A DNA stretch of 5,189 nucleotides from Thiotrichaceae bacterium. Lineage in GTDB: Bacteria; Pseudomonadota; Gammaproteobacteria; Thiotrichales; Thiotrichaceae. This document shows positions 1-5,189 of the stretch, piece after piece; within the stretch, counting starts at the first letter, position 1, and each line of letters starts with the position of its first letter. The stretch lies in NCBI GenBank assembly GCA_027030285.1, contig JALVFC010000052.1, forward strand, positions 1 to 5,189. Direction: 5' to 3'. The notes beneath the pieces were generated by a model that saw only the letters and a list, made by a program, of their open reading frames with translations, was not told the DNA's origin and did not search any database. A program made the translations under genes and the position numbers.

Positions 1-1
1 C

Positions 2-1387
2 TTTCCCTCGCTGGAGTGGTACTACTCGGAAAACGGGAGCATTCGTGTCGAGCTTGACTATGATCAGAACCGGCGGCCCTATGCCTTTGGGACGGTATAT
101 ACCGATGGCAGGGTGCTTTTCGATCATTCTTACGTGTTCCCCGAGGCAAGCGCGGACAGGCGATCCGACAAAATAGGCCTCTATTGGCGACACGCCTTCG
201 CGGTCGCGCTGGAGGGGAGGGTGTCGCTGAACCGTTATCGCACCTTTCGCGATGACCTCCATATCGGCTTCTACAACAAAAAAAGCGAAACCGAGTTGAA
301 CGGCTACTATCGAAAAGTCAATGACCACTACTGGCAAGATGTCGCGAAGGCTGAATTACAGGCCTCTTTTCCCGTGATGGAGATGTCAAACAATCTCGTG
401 ATGGGGCTGGAGCTCAACAAGGATACAGACGAGGTTCGGAGCCAACGAAACATAGGTGGTTTCACGCTGGATCCATTTGATCCCGACTTCGACGTCGATC
501 CGACAGCGCTACCCCTGACCCAATCCAACTATACCTGGCGAGATTCAGAAAGCGCACTCTACGTCCTCGATCGGCTGGCGATTACGGACCGCTGGGCCGT
601 GGAGGCGGGGGTGCGATACAGCGATTTCGACGCCACCTTCAGCAAAGGGGGAAAAGACTACGATCTAAGCGATAGCAATAATCTGTCGAGCCATTTCGGG
701 ATAGTCTGGCGTCCCGCCGCGAACGCGGCACTGCATGCGCACGTCACGGAAGCCTTTGAGCCCAATATGGGCACCGACAGGAACGACGACTTCTTCGATC
801 CCAAGCAAAGCCGGCAGATTGAGCTAGGCATGAAGTACCGATTTGCTACCGCGCCGACGGAAATAAGCGTCGTCGGATACCAGTTGCGACAAAGCAACCT
901 GACAACAAAGGATCCAGTCGATCCAGACTACCTCGCACTCCTTGGTGAACGACAATCTCGAGGCGTGGAGGTCGCATTTGATACAAGGCTGACTGACGAA
1001 ATCAGCGCGAAACTCTCCGGAACCCGCGTTGATCCCGAAATCGTCGAGGATAACAATGGACGCAAAGGGAATAGACCCGCCTCCGCCCCGCGGTACATGT
1101 GTTCGTTACGGATCGACTACCGGCCGAAAGGTCTTGCAGGTTTCACATTCAGTGCATTCGCGATCAAGCGTTCATCGATGTGGGGGGATGACGACAACAG
1201 CTTCACGGTCCCAGGGTATACCCGGTATGACCTGGGGCTTGGGTATAAACACGACTTCTGGGAAGCTCGGCTAAACATCGCCAATCTGACCGATGAGCGC
1301 TATGTCGTTGCGTCCAACGGAGATGATGACGTGTATCAGGGGGATAGACGACAAATTTGGGTGAAGTTGATAGTTGAACGGCAATGA
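2..1387 (+). CDS. TonB-dependent siderophore-type receptor, C-terminal part (5' end outside window)
   Basis: This is the beta-barrel part of an outer-membrane receptor that would import an iron-siderophore or similar ligand using TonB energy. The frame is open from base 2 with no stop, giving 461 visible residues; a GTG at 113 is internal, so the true start and the plug domain lie off the left edge. Family-like signs are alternating aromatic/hydrophobic strands, the segment EAFEPNMGTDRNDDFFDP (about 758-811), then ERQSRGVEVAFDTRL (about 947-991), then a near-terminal PGYTRYDLGLGY and LNIANLTDERYVV, which matches the usual NLxDxxY end of siderophore receptors. Loops are rich in Asp, including DPFDPDFDVDP and DPVDPDY. 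The protein ends VKLIVERQ, without the usual terminal aromatic residue. The ligand cannot be inferred. A convergent minus-strand block lies 197 bp downstream. Family assignment is firm; siderophore specificity is inference. Confidence 0.9.
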   Translation, partial: FPSLEWYYSENGSIRVELDYDQNRRPYAFGTVYTDGRVLFDHSYVFPEASADRRSDKIGLYWRHAFAVALEGRVSLNRYRTFRDDLHIGFYNKKSETELNGYYRKVNDHYWQDVAKAELQASFPVMEMSNNLVMGLELNKDTDEVRSQRNIGGFTLDPFDPDFDVDPTALPLTQSNYTWRDSESALYVLDRLAITDRWAVEAGVRYSDFDATFSKGGKDYDLSDSNNLSSHFGIVWRPAANAALHAHVTEAFEPNMGTDRNDDFFDPKQSRQIELGMKYRFATAPTEISVVGYQLRQSNLTTKDPVDPDYLALLGERQSRGVEVAFDTRLTDEISAKLSGTRVDPEIVEDNNGRKGNRPASAPRYMCSLRIDYRPKGLAGFTFSAFAIKRSSMWGDDDNSFTVPGYTRYDLGLGYKHDFWEARLNIANLTDERYVVASNGDDDVYQGDRRQIWVKLIVERQ

Positions 1388-1411
1388 CAGCTAGTTCTAC
1401 TGGATAGCTGT
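1387..1411 (+). repeat. Inverted repeat overlapping the receptor stop codon
   Basis: The 7-base arms ACAGCTA (1387-1393) and TAGCTGT (1405-1411) are perfectly complementary and enclose an 11-base loop. The last base of the receptor stop codon is the first base of the stem. A second pairing, ACTGG (1399-1403) with CCAGT (1415-1419), is interleaved with the first, so the two stems would be alternatives or a pseudoknot. No T-run follows, so this is at most a weak or factor-dependent terminator, or an mRNA 3'-end stabilising structure. Confidence 0.4.
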
Positions 1412-1419
1412 AGACCAGT

Positions 1420-1434
1420 GCATTCGCCAAATGC
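1420..1434. repeat. Short inverted repeat, possible weak terminator
   Basis: Arms GCATT (1420-1424) and AATGC (1430-1434) enclose a 5-base loop and are followed on the plus strand by GAGTTTT. This is the nearest thing to a hairpin plus T-run downstream of the receptor gene, but the stem is short and AT-rich and the T-run is only four bases, so it may well be chance. Confidence 0.25.
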
Positions 1435-1453
1435 GAGTTTTGCGTCGAAGGTC

Positions 1454-1472
1454 GCGTATGTGTTCGATACGC
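1454..1472. repeat. Short inverted repeat in the convergent gap
   Basis: Arms GCGTAT (1454-1459) and ATACGC (1467-1472) are a perfect 6-base inverted repeat with a 7-base loop (GTGTTCG). There is no T-run on either side. It could form a small hairpin in either transcript, or be a protein-binding dyad. Function is unknown. Confidence 0.35.
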
Positions 1473-1584
1473 ACTTCCGTCAACGAGCAAGAGATAAGGA
1501 GAGGGCGAGTAACTCTTGGCTATCAAACTGCAACTACGCCCCCCTCCAAGGCCTGAATGCCGTCTTCCCTTAGGGTATATTGGC

Positions 1585-1869
1585 TCAGCCTTTCTGTTTC
1601 GCTGAAAAAACGAAGGCGATTCCTAGGAACACAACTATGCCACCGCCTAAGAGAAAATACGATGCATAATCTCTTTCTCTGGCGCGCCGGAAGTTCTCAT
1701 CCTGTACTGACATCATTTTTTCAAGAGCGTTCAGCCCACCCATGATACTGTTCGTCGCTGGAGGGCGCTCGTACTTTATCGGTTGATTTGTCAGCCACAG
1801 GAATCCGCCATATCCGCAAATCAGTAGTCCCAATAGCAGTATCATTGTCCCGAATTTTTTTCGGTCCAT
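1585..1869 (-). CDS. Small hypothetical membrane protein with two predicted helices
   Basis: A 94-residue protein of unknown function. Hydrophobic stretches at about residues 8-27 and 70-90 would form two membrane helices, joined by a polar segment of about 42 residues. That segment contains a Met/Leu-rich part and a charged helix-like part (ENFRRARERD). Basic residues at both ends (MDRKK and KQKG) favour both termini in the cytoplasm and the loop in the periplasm. The ATG is supported by GAGG (minus strand, 1875-1878) five bases upstream. It is the last gene of the minus-strand block, 156 bp after the short DUF1566 gene, a gap large enough for its own promoter. The beginning MDRKKFGT followed by a Gly-rich first helix resembles small uncharacterised proteins I associate with gammaproteobacteria; this is recollection, not a search. 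Function is not assignable. Confidence 0.75.
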   Translation of the reverse strand: MDRKKFGTMILLLGLLICGYGGFLWLTNQPIKYERPPATNSIMGGLNALEKMMSVQDENFRRARERDYASYFLLGGGIVVFLGIAFVFSAKQKG

Positions 1870-1920
1870 AGCTGCCTCGTTTCTAACTCGTAATTGGTGT
1901 CTTGTGATGACATGACAACG

Positions 1921-1933
1921 TGTATTGCATACA
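1921..1933. promoter_or_regulatory. Small dyad upstream of the two-helix protein gene
   Basis: TGTAT and ATACA (1921-1925 and 1929-1933) form a perfect 5-3-5 dyad about 52 bp upstream of the ATG of the 94-residue protein. The place would suit an operator or part of a promoter region, but no convincing -35/-10 pair was found nearby. The arms are short enough to occur by chance. Confidence 0.2.
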
Positions 1934-2025
1934 AGTAGTTATCAGGCTCCCGGCCGTGCTCTAGGTGCCAGCAATTATCTTGAGCAAAGCATAGACGTGT
2001 AGCCCATCGCTGTTTAATCCCCGCT

Positions 2026-2568
2026 TTATTCTGCCACGAGCAGTATGAAATTCTTACTGTATCCTAGTGATCCTCCCGTTACGCCTCCTATAGCGAACCC
2101 TCCTCTACCCGATGGACGGATCTGTCCGCTCTCGAGAATGATCGTCAGGTCATGGGTGTTAGACCAGACTCCGCCCTTCTGAGGTATGTGAGGAAATGCA
2201 TCGATCCTGATGGCAGGGTTGGCGCATTGGCGGTCTACTAGAGAAGCTAACTCTTTTATATTGGGTAGTCTCCATTGGTATTTGTCATCAAGTGTACTTA
2301 GGGCAAGTTTATCCATGAACGATAGAAGCTCTCGTAGCTCGAAGGTTCTCGGTTCGCCGGCACATTTGCCATTGGATAATGTCTGGCCAACGAGACATCG
2401 AGACCATGTCAGTCCTGTCGATAAATCCTTGGTAGTTCCATCGGTATTGGTCACAAACTGCGGATGTGCCGAGCTATTCTCGCGCGAAATGCATGTTTGA
2501 GCTTGTGCGACTGATGTGCTAATCGAGAGTGCGGCGGTAACGAAGAAAATGGATATTGTATTATTCAT
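2026..2568 (-). CDS. Exported DUF1566 (Lcl C-terminal) domain protein, short form
   Basis: A 180-residue protein of the DUF1566 family, whose members are mostly exported surface or periplasmic proteins with no known reaction. The N-terminus is a typical Sec signal peptide with cleavage likely after AQA (residue 23), leaving mature QTC. Family signatures are NTDGTTKDLSTGLTWSRC (about 41-58), a C-G-Q-rich stretch to residue 70, then QWRLPNIKELASLVD (98-112) and IDAFP (122-126). VWSNTH (134-139) stands where the family usually has YWSS-T. Four cysteines (26, 58, 69, 115) could form disulfides. The last part is Gly-rich and ends ILLVAE where the family usually ends in a VRLVR-like strand, so the domain end is shorter and divergent. 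No clear Shine-Dalgarno precedes the ATG (upstream bases CTTTCTGGC), but the signal peptide supports this start. It is a divergent relative of the lipoprotein gene 83 bp upstream. Confidence 0.85.
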   Translation of the reverse strand: MNNTISIFFVTAALSISTSVAQAQTCISRENSSAHPQFVTNTDGTTKDLSTGLTWSRCLVGQTLSNGKCAGEPRTFELRELLSFMDKLALSTLDDKYQWRLPNIKELASLVDRQCANPAIRIDAFPHIPQKGGVWSNTHDLTIILESGQIRPSGRGGFAIGGVTGGSLGYSKNFILLVAE

Positions 2569-2651
2569 GCCAGAAAGTGAGTTTAGTTGTTAATGGTGTG
2601 GGGTCCATCGTAGTGGTGTCGCAGGACAGGGATATTGAGGGAGCTAGCCAA

Positions 2652-3554
2652 CTAACCGGCTACTAGCCTCGCCCGCGCACTAGAGGACTTGTAGCCAAAC
2701 ACATCGACCATAAAATTTAGTATCCCTCCAAACTTCACCTGCCATGCCTTCGATGGACTTAAAGCGTACGTGTCCGCTGTCCAATAGGGCTGGCTTGCTT
2801 CGTGAAAAGGAAAGAAATCTGAGTCGATCTTAAGGTTGCTTTGGGTTCCGAAATCATATAGGCCAATAAGTTCTGTGGTAGAGGGTAATCTCCAATCCGA
2901 GCGTCCACAGTATTGCTCCCGGTTTACGCGCCGGACAAAGTTGTAAGTGTTACAATATGTTGATGGGTCGTCCGCCTTTTTTCCATAGCAGGAGCTGGAT
3001 CCGATCCTATTCCCTTTTACTCCGCCATTGGTGTCGGTATCGGGAGAATACCATGTGAACCGTTCATCGTACCTGTGCAGAGATGGTGTGCCAGTTTTTA
3101 CTTCCCAGATAAGTCCAGTTACATTGTCTTTTACGCAAAACCACCTTTCCGCACTTAGTGGTAGGGCCTCGCCCGATGCCCCGAGCTTGGTAAAACTAAA
3201 TCCCACCCTGCCGTCGCTATCCGGATTTGTGGCTTGATCCGAATCTCTCCCATACATGCCATCTTGCCCTCTGGGTATCGGATCTCCATCCGTGGTGAAC
3301 TCCAGTGTACAATCTACAAGATCCTTCTGGTACCCACGCTTATTGCTCGAGTATGGGTAACACCGGTCTAAGCCCGTATCGTTGATCTTCCTTGTTGTAT
3401 TGGATTGGGCTGGAACGCTGATGCTGGGAGTCGACGTAGTGTTATCCACGTTATTTGTGCTCTGCTCCGTAAGCTCGGGAGAAGTCTCTCCTCCGCAGGC
3501 AGTTAGCCCAGCAAGAGAAAGTTGAAGAGCGATCATCCTCCAAATGTTAGTCAT
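2652..3554 (-). CDS. DUF1566 (Lcl C-terminal) domain lipoprotein
   Basis: A 300-residue predicted lipoprotein. The ATG at 3554 is chosen because GGGAG lies 8 bases before it; a TTG 15 bases further upstream is in frame but would sit at that ribosome-binding site. The signal peptide ends in lipobox LTAC with lipidated Cys20, followed by Gly-Gly (no Asp at +2), which fits outer-membrane sorting. A Thr/Ser/Asn-rich linker (about 21-60) follows. The rest is a DUF1566 domain: GRDSDQATNPDSDGRVGFSF (102-121), CVKDNVTGLIWEVKTG (140-155), TWY (167-169), a Cys-rich central part (Cys189, 201, 216), SDWRLPSTTELIGLYDFG (219-236), YWTADTY (257-263) and the terminal ARARLVAG. The molecular function of the family is not established; Lcl itself is a Legionella adhesin, so surface attachment is one possibility. 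It lies between the peptidase gene (98 bp) and the second DUF1566 gene (83 bp). Confidence 0.88.
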   Translation of the reverse strand: MTNIWRMIALQLSLAGLTACGGETSPELTEQSTNNVDNTTSTPSISVPAQSNTTRKINDTGLDRCYPYSSNKRGYQKDLVDCTLEFTTDGDPIPRGQDGMYGRDSDQATNPDSDGRVGFSFTKLGASGEALPLSAERWFCVKDNVTGLIWEVKTGTPSLHRYDERFTWYSPDTDTNGGVKGNRIGSSSCYGKKADDPSTYCNTYNFVRRVNREQYCGRSDWRLPSTTELIGLYDFGTQSNLKIDSDFFPFHEASQPYWTADTYALSPSKAWQVKFGGILNFMVDVFGYKSSSARARLVAG

Positions 3555-3562
3555 TAGTAAAT

Positions 3563-3567
3563 CTCCC
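3563..3567 (-). promoter_or_regulatory. Ribosome-binding site deciding the lipoprotein start
   Basis: GGGAG on the minus strand, eight bases before the ATG at 3554. It overlaps the alternative upstream TTG codon (3567-3569), which argues against the five-residue longer reading and leaves a signal peptide of standard length. Confidence 0.7.
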
Positions 3568-3599
3568 AAATTCTTATTTCAAGTGCTTGCAATATTGAT

Positions 3600-3610
3600 A
3601 TCGAGTCGAT
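3600..3610. promoter_or_regulatory. Palindrome ATCGAGTCGAT in the lipoprotein gene leader
   Basis: An 11-base perfect palindrome (ATCGA, central G, TCGAT) 46 bp upstream of the lipoprotein ATG. Nine bases of it (CGACTCGAT in either reading) recur at 4948-4956 in front of the peptidase gene. The position suits an operator, but no bound factor or strong promoter can be named. Confidence 0.25.
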
Positions 3611-3652
3611 TCGGCGTGTCGATAAGGTTGCCGCGATCCCGATGACTCTCCG

Positions 3653-4918
3653 CTATTTCTGAGTGCGTATGTATCTTATCCACGTATCAATGGATTCTGC
3701 TTTGATCCAGCTCGAGCGGCCACTTAATTTGTACCATAGATGCTTATCTTTCCACGCCCATAGATATGCATCTTTAGATGGATAATGCCTAAAGTATGTG
3801 TTGACGCCTCCTGCGGGATATGCTTGGGTTTGCTGGTGGGAGGGGAAATAACCCTTGTATCTTGATTCGATGAAGTCAAATACAGTATTTGCTTTTTCCT
3901 TATAGGTCGCTTGGTTAGGGTTTGAATTGTTTTTTGGTTTTCCCGCTAGGATCCCGGGATCGACCGTTAGATTCGCGACCTCTGCTTCGGTGTCGCATGC
4001 ACGGTCACTACACGATATCCATCCAACCGCATATCGTCCAGAGTAGTTGTTTGCTCGCATCTCTACGTGCACGTGGTTTGCTCCTTTATTTGCCACATAA
4101 CCGATCAGGTCCCCTTTGTTGATGTGTGTATTATATTTCGATGTGATTGGGCTGATGTGCAAGTAATATACGTGGCCTTGTTGTCCTTGTTTTGCGATAT
4201 CGGGTTCGATGTATATGCCTTGGCCCCACGTATCAGTCGCACTGTCCCGCAGCATGCCCGATACAGCGGCGTAGACGGGTGTGCCGGGTTTTGCGGGATA
4301 GTCAATTCCTGCGTGATAAAGGGGTAGGCCTTTGGCGACGAGACCTGTTCTCGTATCTGAATATTTGCATAAATAGCCGAAAGATATTCCTTTATAGCTG
4401 TCTTTTAGTACAAGTTTTCCAAGTGCATATTGCAGGGAGTGGTTTCCTTTGCATAATTGGTATTCTGACGTTGATTTATTGACGGCAGAGAATGTCGCCC
4501 AGTTGTGTTGTTGACCCAATATTTTGAAATTAAACGGGCCTGAAGGGTCTCCAGGGACCTTTCCTCTTATTACGACCCTGTAGGTTCCGGATCGCCTTCC
4601 GCGGCTTGGGTCAAGGTATGTTGATGTCGAGTAATTCTTTACTGTGCCGGTAAAGAATAGTTCTCCGGGCCATTCTCTAGCCATATAGACATCATTTCCG
4701 CTGGAGTTCTGAATCCATGCCTGTATGTACTCGAAATATTTTGGGGCTCCGCCATGCTCTTTGAGCGTGAATGAGATCGTAAAGTTTTTCCCGAGTGTAA
4801 CGGGATCGGGGGAAATAGTCGGGCCCTTGCTGACATCAACTCTACCCGCGGAATAGGTCGGAGTGGCTAGCAAGATAAAGGAGAGGGCTAGATAGATTGA
4901 GAGAGTAATTGATCTCAT
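3653..4918 (-). CDS. Secreted M23 family (LytM-type) metallopeptidase with accessory N- and C-terminal regions
   Basis: A 421-residue exported zinc endopeptidase, expected to cut peptidoglycan cross-bridges or stem peptides, outside the inner membrane. The ATG at 4918 has GGAGG eight bases upstream; an in-frame GTG five codons earlier overlaps that site. Residues 1-24 are a signal peptide (cleavage near TYSA). Residues about 25-145 are beta-rich (SPDPVTLGKNFTISFTL, then a GTYRVVIRGKV strand), like an Ig-type fold. The M23 domain spans about 195-290 with all catalytic signatures: HAGID (His202, Asp206), YLHIS (His254) and HVHVE (His282, His284), so it looks active. Four cysteines (156, 184, 303, 308) may pair. 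The C-terminal about 75 residues carry VFDFIESRYKGYFP, then TYFRHYPSKDAYLWAW and a Trp-rich end, resembling a module seen at the end of various secreted bacterial proteins (inference). It is the first complete gene of the minus-strand block. Confidence 0.9.
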   Translation of the reverse strand: MRSITLSIYLALSFILLATPTYSAGRVDVSKGPTISPDPVTLGKNFTISFTLKEHGGAPKYFEYIQAWIQNSSGNDVYMAREWPGELFFTGTVKNYSTSTYLDPSRGRRSGTYRVVIRGKVPGDPSGPFNFKILGQQHNWATFSAVNKSTSEYQLCKGNHSLQYALGKLVLKDSYKGISFGYLCKYSDTRTGLVAKGLPLYHAGIDYPAKPGTPVYAAVSGMLRDSATDTWGQGIYIEPDIAKQGQQGHVYYLHISPITSKYNTHINKGDLIGYVANKGANHVHVEMRANNYSGRYAVGWISCSDRACDTEAEVANLTVDPGILAGKPKNNSNPNQATYKEKANTVFDFIESRYKGYFPSHQQTQAYPAGGVNTYFRHYPSKDAYLWAWKDKHLWYKLSGRSSWIKAESIDTWIRYIRTQK

Positions 4919-4926
4919 TGGTGGGT

Positions 4927-4931
4927 CCTCC
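4927..4931 (-). promoter_or_regulatory. Ribosome-binding site deciding the peptidase start
   Basis: A strong GGAGG on the minus strand, eight bases before the ATG at 4918. An in-frame GTG at 4931-4933 overlaps it and would add only five residues before the signal peptide, so the ATG is preferred. Confidence 0.75.
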
Positions 4932-4937
4932 ACGTGA

Positions 4938-4967
4938 GTTAAAGGTGCGACTCGATGTTTCTGACAA
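4938..4967 (-). promoter_or_regulatory. Candidate sigma-70 type promoter for the peptidase gene
   Basis: On the minus strand TTGTCA (4962-4967) and TTTAAC (4938-4943) are separated by 18 bases, with four or five of six matches to each consensus hexamer. The -10 end lies about 20 bp before the ATG, leaving a very short leader. Since the upstream gene stops only 54 bp away, read-through is an equally good explanation. Confidence 0.3.
4948..4956. promoter_or_regulatory. Second copy of the CGACTCGAT motif, peptidase gene leader
   Basis: The nine bases CGACTCGAT match nine bases of the palindrome at 3600-3610. This copy is 30 bp upstream of the peptidase ATG and falls inside the spacer of the candidate promoter, where a repressor could act. 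It lacks the last two bases of the full palindrome (it is followed by GT-rich sequence). Speculative. Confidence 0.2.
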
Positions 4968-4972
4968 CAGTG

Positions 4973-5189
4973 CTAAGTTTCAGAGCCCGAAGGCGGCGTT
5001 GGTGTGGCAGGAGATTCGCCGGGTTCATTGTCCCCTCCCTCAAGAAACTCAATCAAATCCGAGTCGGTGTCTGAATCGCTGCTCTGTTTGATCAGATCCT
5101 CTGCGCCTCTTATCGGCATTGCTCCGGATTCATATTGCCCCAAGTAGATATTCATCTCTTCGTTGATCTCCGAGATGTCGCTGATCGTG
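4973..5189 (-). CDS. Unidentified protein, C-terminal end with acidic Ser/Asp/Pro-rich tail (5' end outside window)
   Basis: The frame is open from the right edge (first full codon at 5188) to a TAG at 4973, giving 71 visible residues. An ATG at 5155 could start a 60-residue protein, but the same frame continues upstream as TISDISEINEE without a stop and no well-spaced ribosome-binding site fits that ATG, so a longer protein entering from the right is more likely. The first part (to about LIKQ) is compatible with a helical, charged segment. The rest is a low-complexity tail: SSDSDTDSD, then an acidic FLEGGDNEPGE and a Pro/Thr/Ser-rich end, probably disordered. I do not recognise the family. 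It stops 54 bp before the peptidase ATG and may be co-transcribed with it. Confidence 0.6.
   Translation of the reverse strand, partial: TISDISEINEEMNIYLGQYESGAMPIRGAEDLIKQSSDSDTDSDLIEFLEGGDNEPGESPATPTPPSGSET

Larger units (their letters stand above)
1388..1584. other. Convergent intergenic region with small inverted repeats
   Basis: This 197-bp gap lies between the ends of two convergent transcription units. I see no credible gene in it and no tRNA-like fold. It holds three short perfect inverted repeats (1387-1411, 1420-1434, 1454-1472), none followed by a strong T-run in either direction. There is also a CCCT/AGGG mini-palindrome near 1567-1575 and a GGCT/AGCC one at 1582-1590 over the stop codon of the minus-strand gene. 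Transcription from both sides probably ends here, perhaps by Rho, but no textbook intrinsic terminator is visible. Confidence 0.6.

Noticed and set aside
1203..1526. A 107-codon minus-strand open frame over the receptor end and the gap
   Set aside because: It is antisense to a well-supported receptor gene, has no recognisable domain and its composition is that of a shadow frame.
1388..1584. An integron attC site or a tRNA in the convergent gap
   Set aside because: No paired RYYYAAC/GTTRRRY core sites are seen, and the TTCGA within the 1454-1472 repeat does not sit in a proper T-arm.
1585..1869. The 94-residue protein as a lipoprotein (LLIC near residue 18)
   Set aside because: The residue before Cys is Ile, not Gly/Ala/Ser, so it is not a lipobox; the segment fits a membrane helix better.
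2643..2668. Palindromes GCTAGC and GGCTACTAGCC around the lipoprotein stop codon as a terminator
   Set aside because: The palindromes have almost no loop, the stems are very short and no T-run follows on the minus strand.
2026..3554. A diversity-generating retroelement acting on the DUF1566 proteins
   Set aside because: C-type-lectin-like folds of this sort can be retroelement targets, but there is no reverse transcriptase gene, and I found no template/variable repeat pair in the window.
4067..4482. Several plus-strand open frames within the peptidase gene
   Set aside because: They overlap the M23 catalytic region on the opposite strand and show no family features or ribosome-binding sites.

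Overview
The window looks like gammaproteobacterial chromosomal DNA. It has a Gram-negative TonB-dependent outer-membrane receptor, a lipoprotein with a classical lipobox, and exported proteins of the DUF1566 (Lcl C-terminal) type. The genus cannot be fixed from the sequence. The small two-helix membrane protein reminds me of proteins from Xanthomonadales-like genomes, but that is a weak impression. No RNA genes, insertion sequences, CRISPR arrays or integrase/transposase genes were found.

Layout. The left quarter (to 1387, plus strand) is the C-terminal 461 residues of a TonB-dependent siderophore-type receptor whose plug and start lie off the left edge. A 197-bp gap (1388-1584) with several small inverted repeats separates it from a convergent block. 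Everything from 1585 to the right edge is on the minus strand. In transcription order it holds: the C-terminal end of an unidentified protein with an acidic Ser/Asp/Pro-rich tail (open at the right edge); a secreted M23 (LytM-type) peptidase with an extra N-terminal beta-rich region and a C-terminal aromatic-rich module; a DUF1566 lipoprotein; a shorter DUF1566 protein with a signal peptide; and a 94-residue protein with two predicted membrane helices. Gaps in this block are 54, 98, 83 and 156 bp, and no clear intrinsic terminator is seen between genes, so co-transcription is possible but not shown.

How the genes may work together. Four consecutive minus-strand products are predicted to be exported or membrane-embedded: a peptidoglycan-hydrolase-like enzyme, an outer-membrane lipoprotein, a periplasmic or extracellular protein and an inner-membrane protein. 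This looks like a cell-envelope or surface gene cluster. A shared role (wall remodelling, adhesion, or a secreted lytic enzyme with accessory proteins) is inference from gene order only. Sampled lines suggest the receptor gene is richer in G+C (mid 50s percent) than the minus-strand block (roughly mid 40s), which hints that the two parts may differ in history. The unusual parts are the peptidase architecture, the pair of divergent DUF1566 genes beside it, and a 9-bp motif shared by the leaders of the peptidase and lipoprotein genes.
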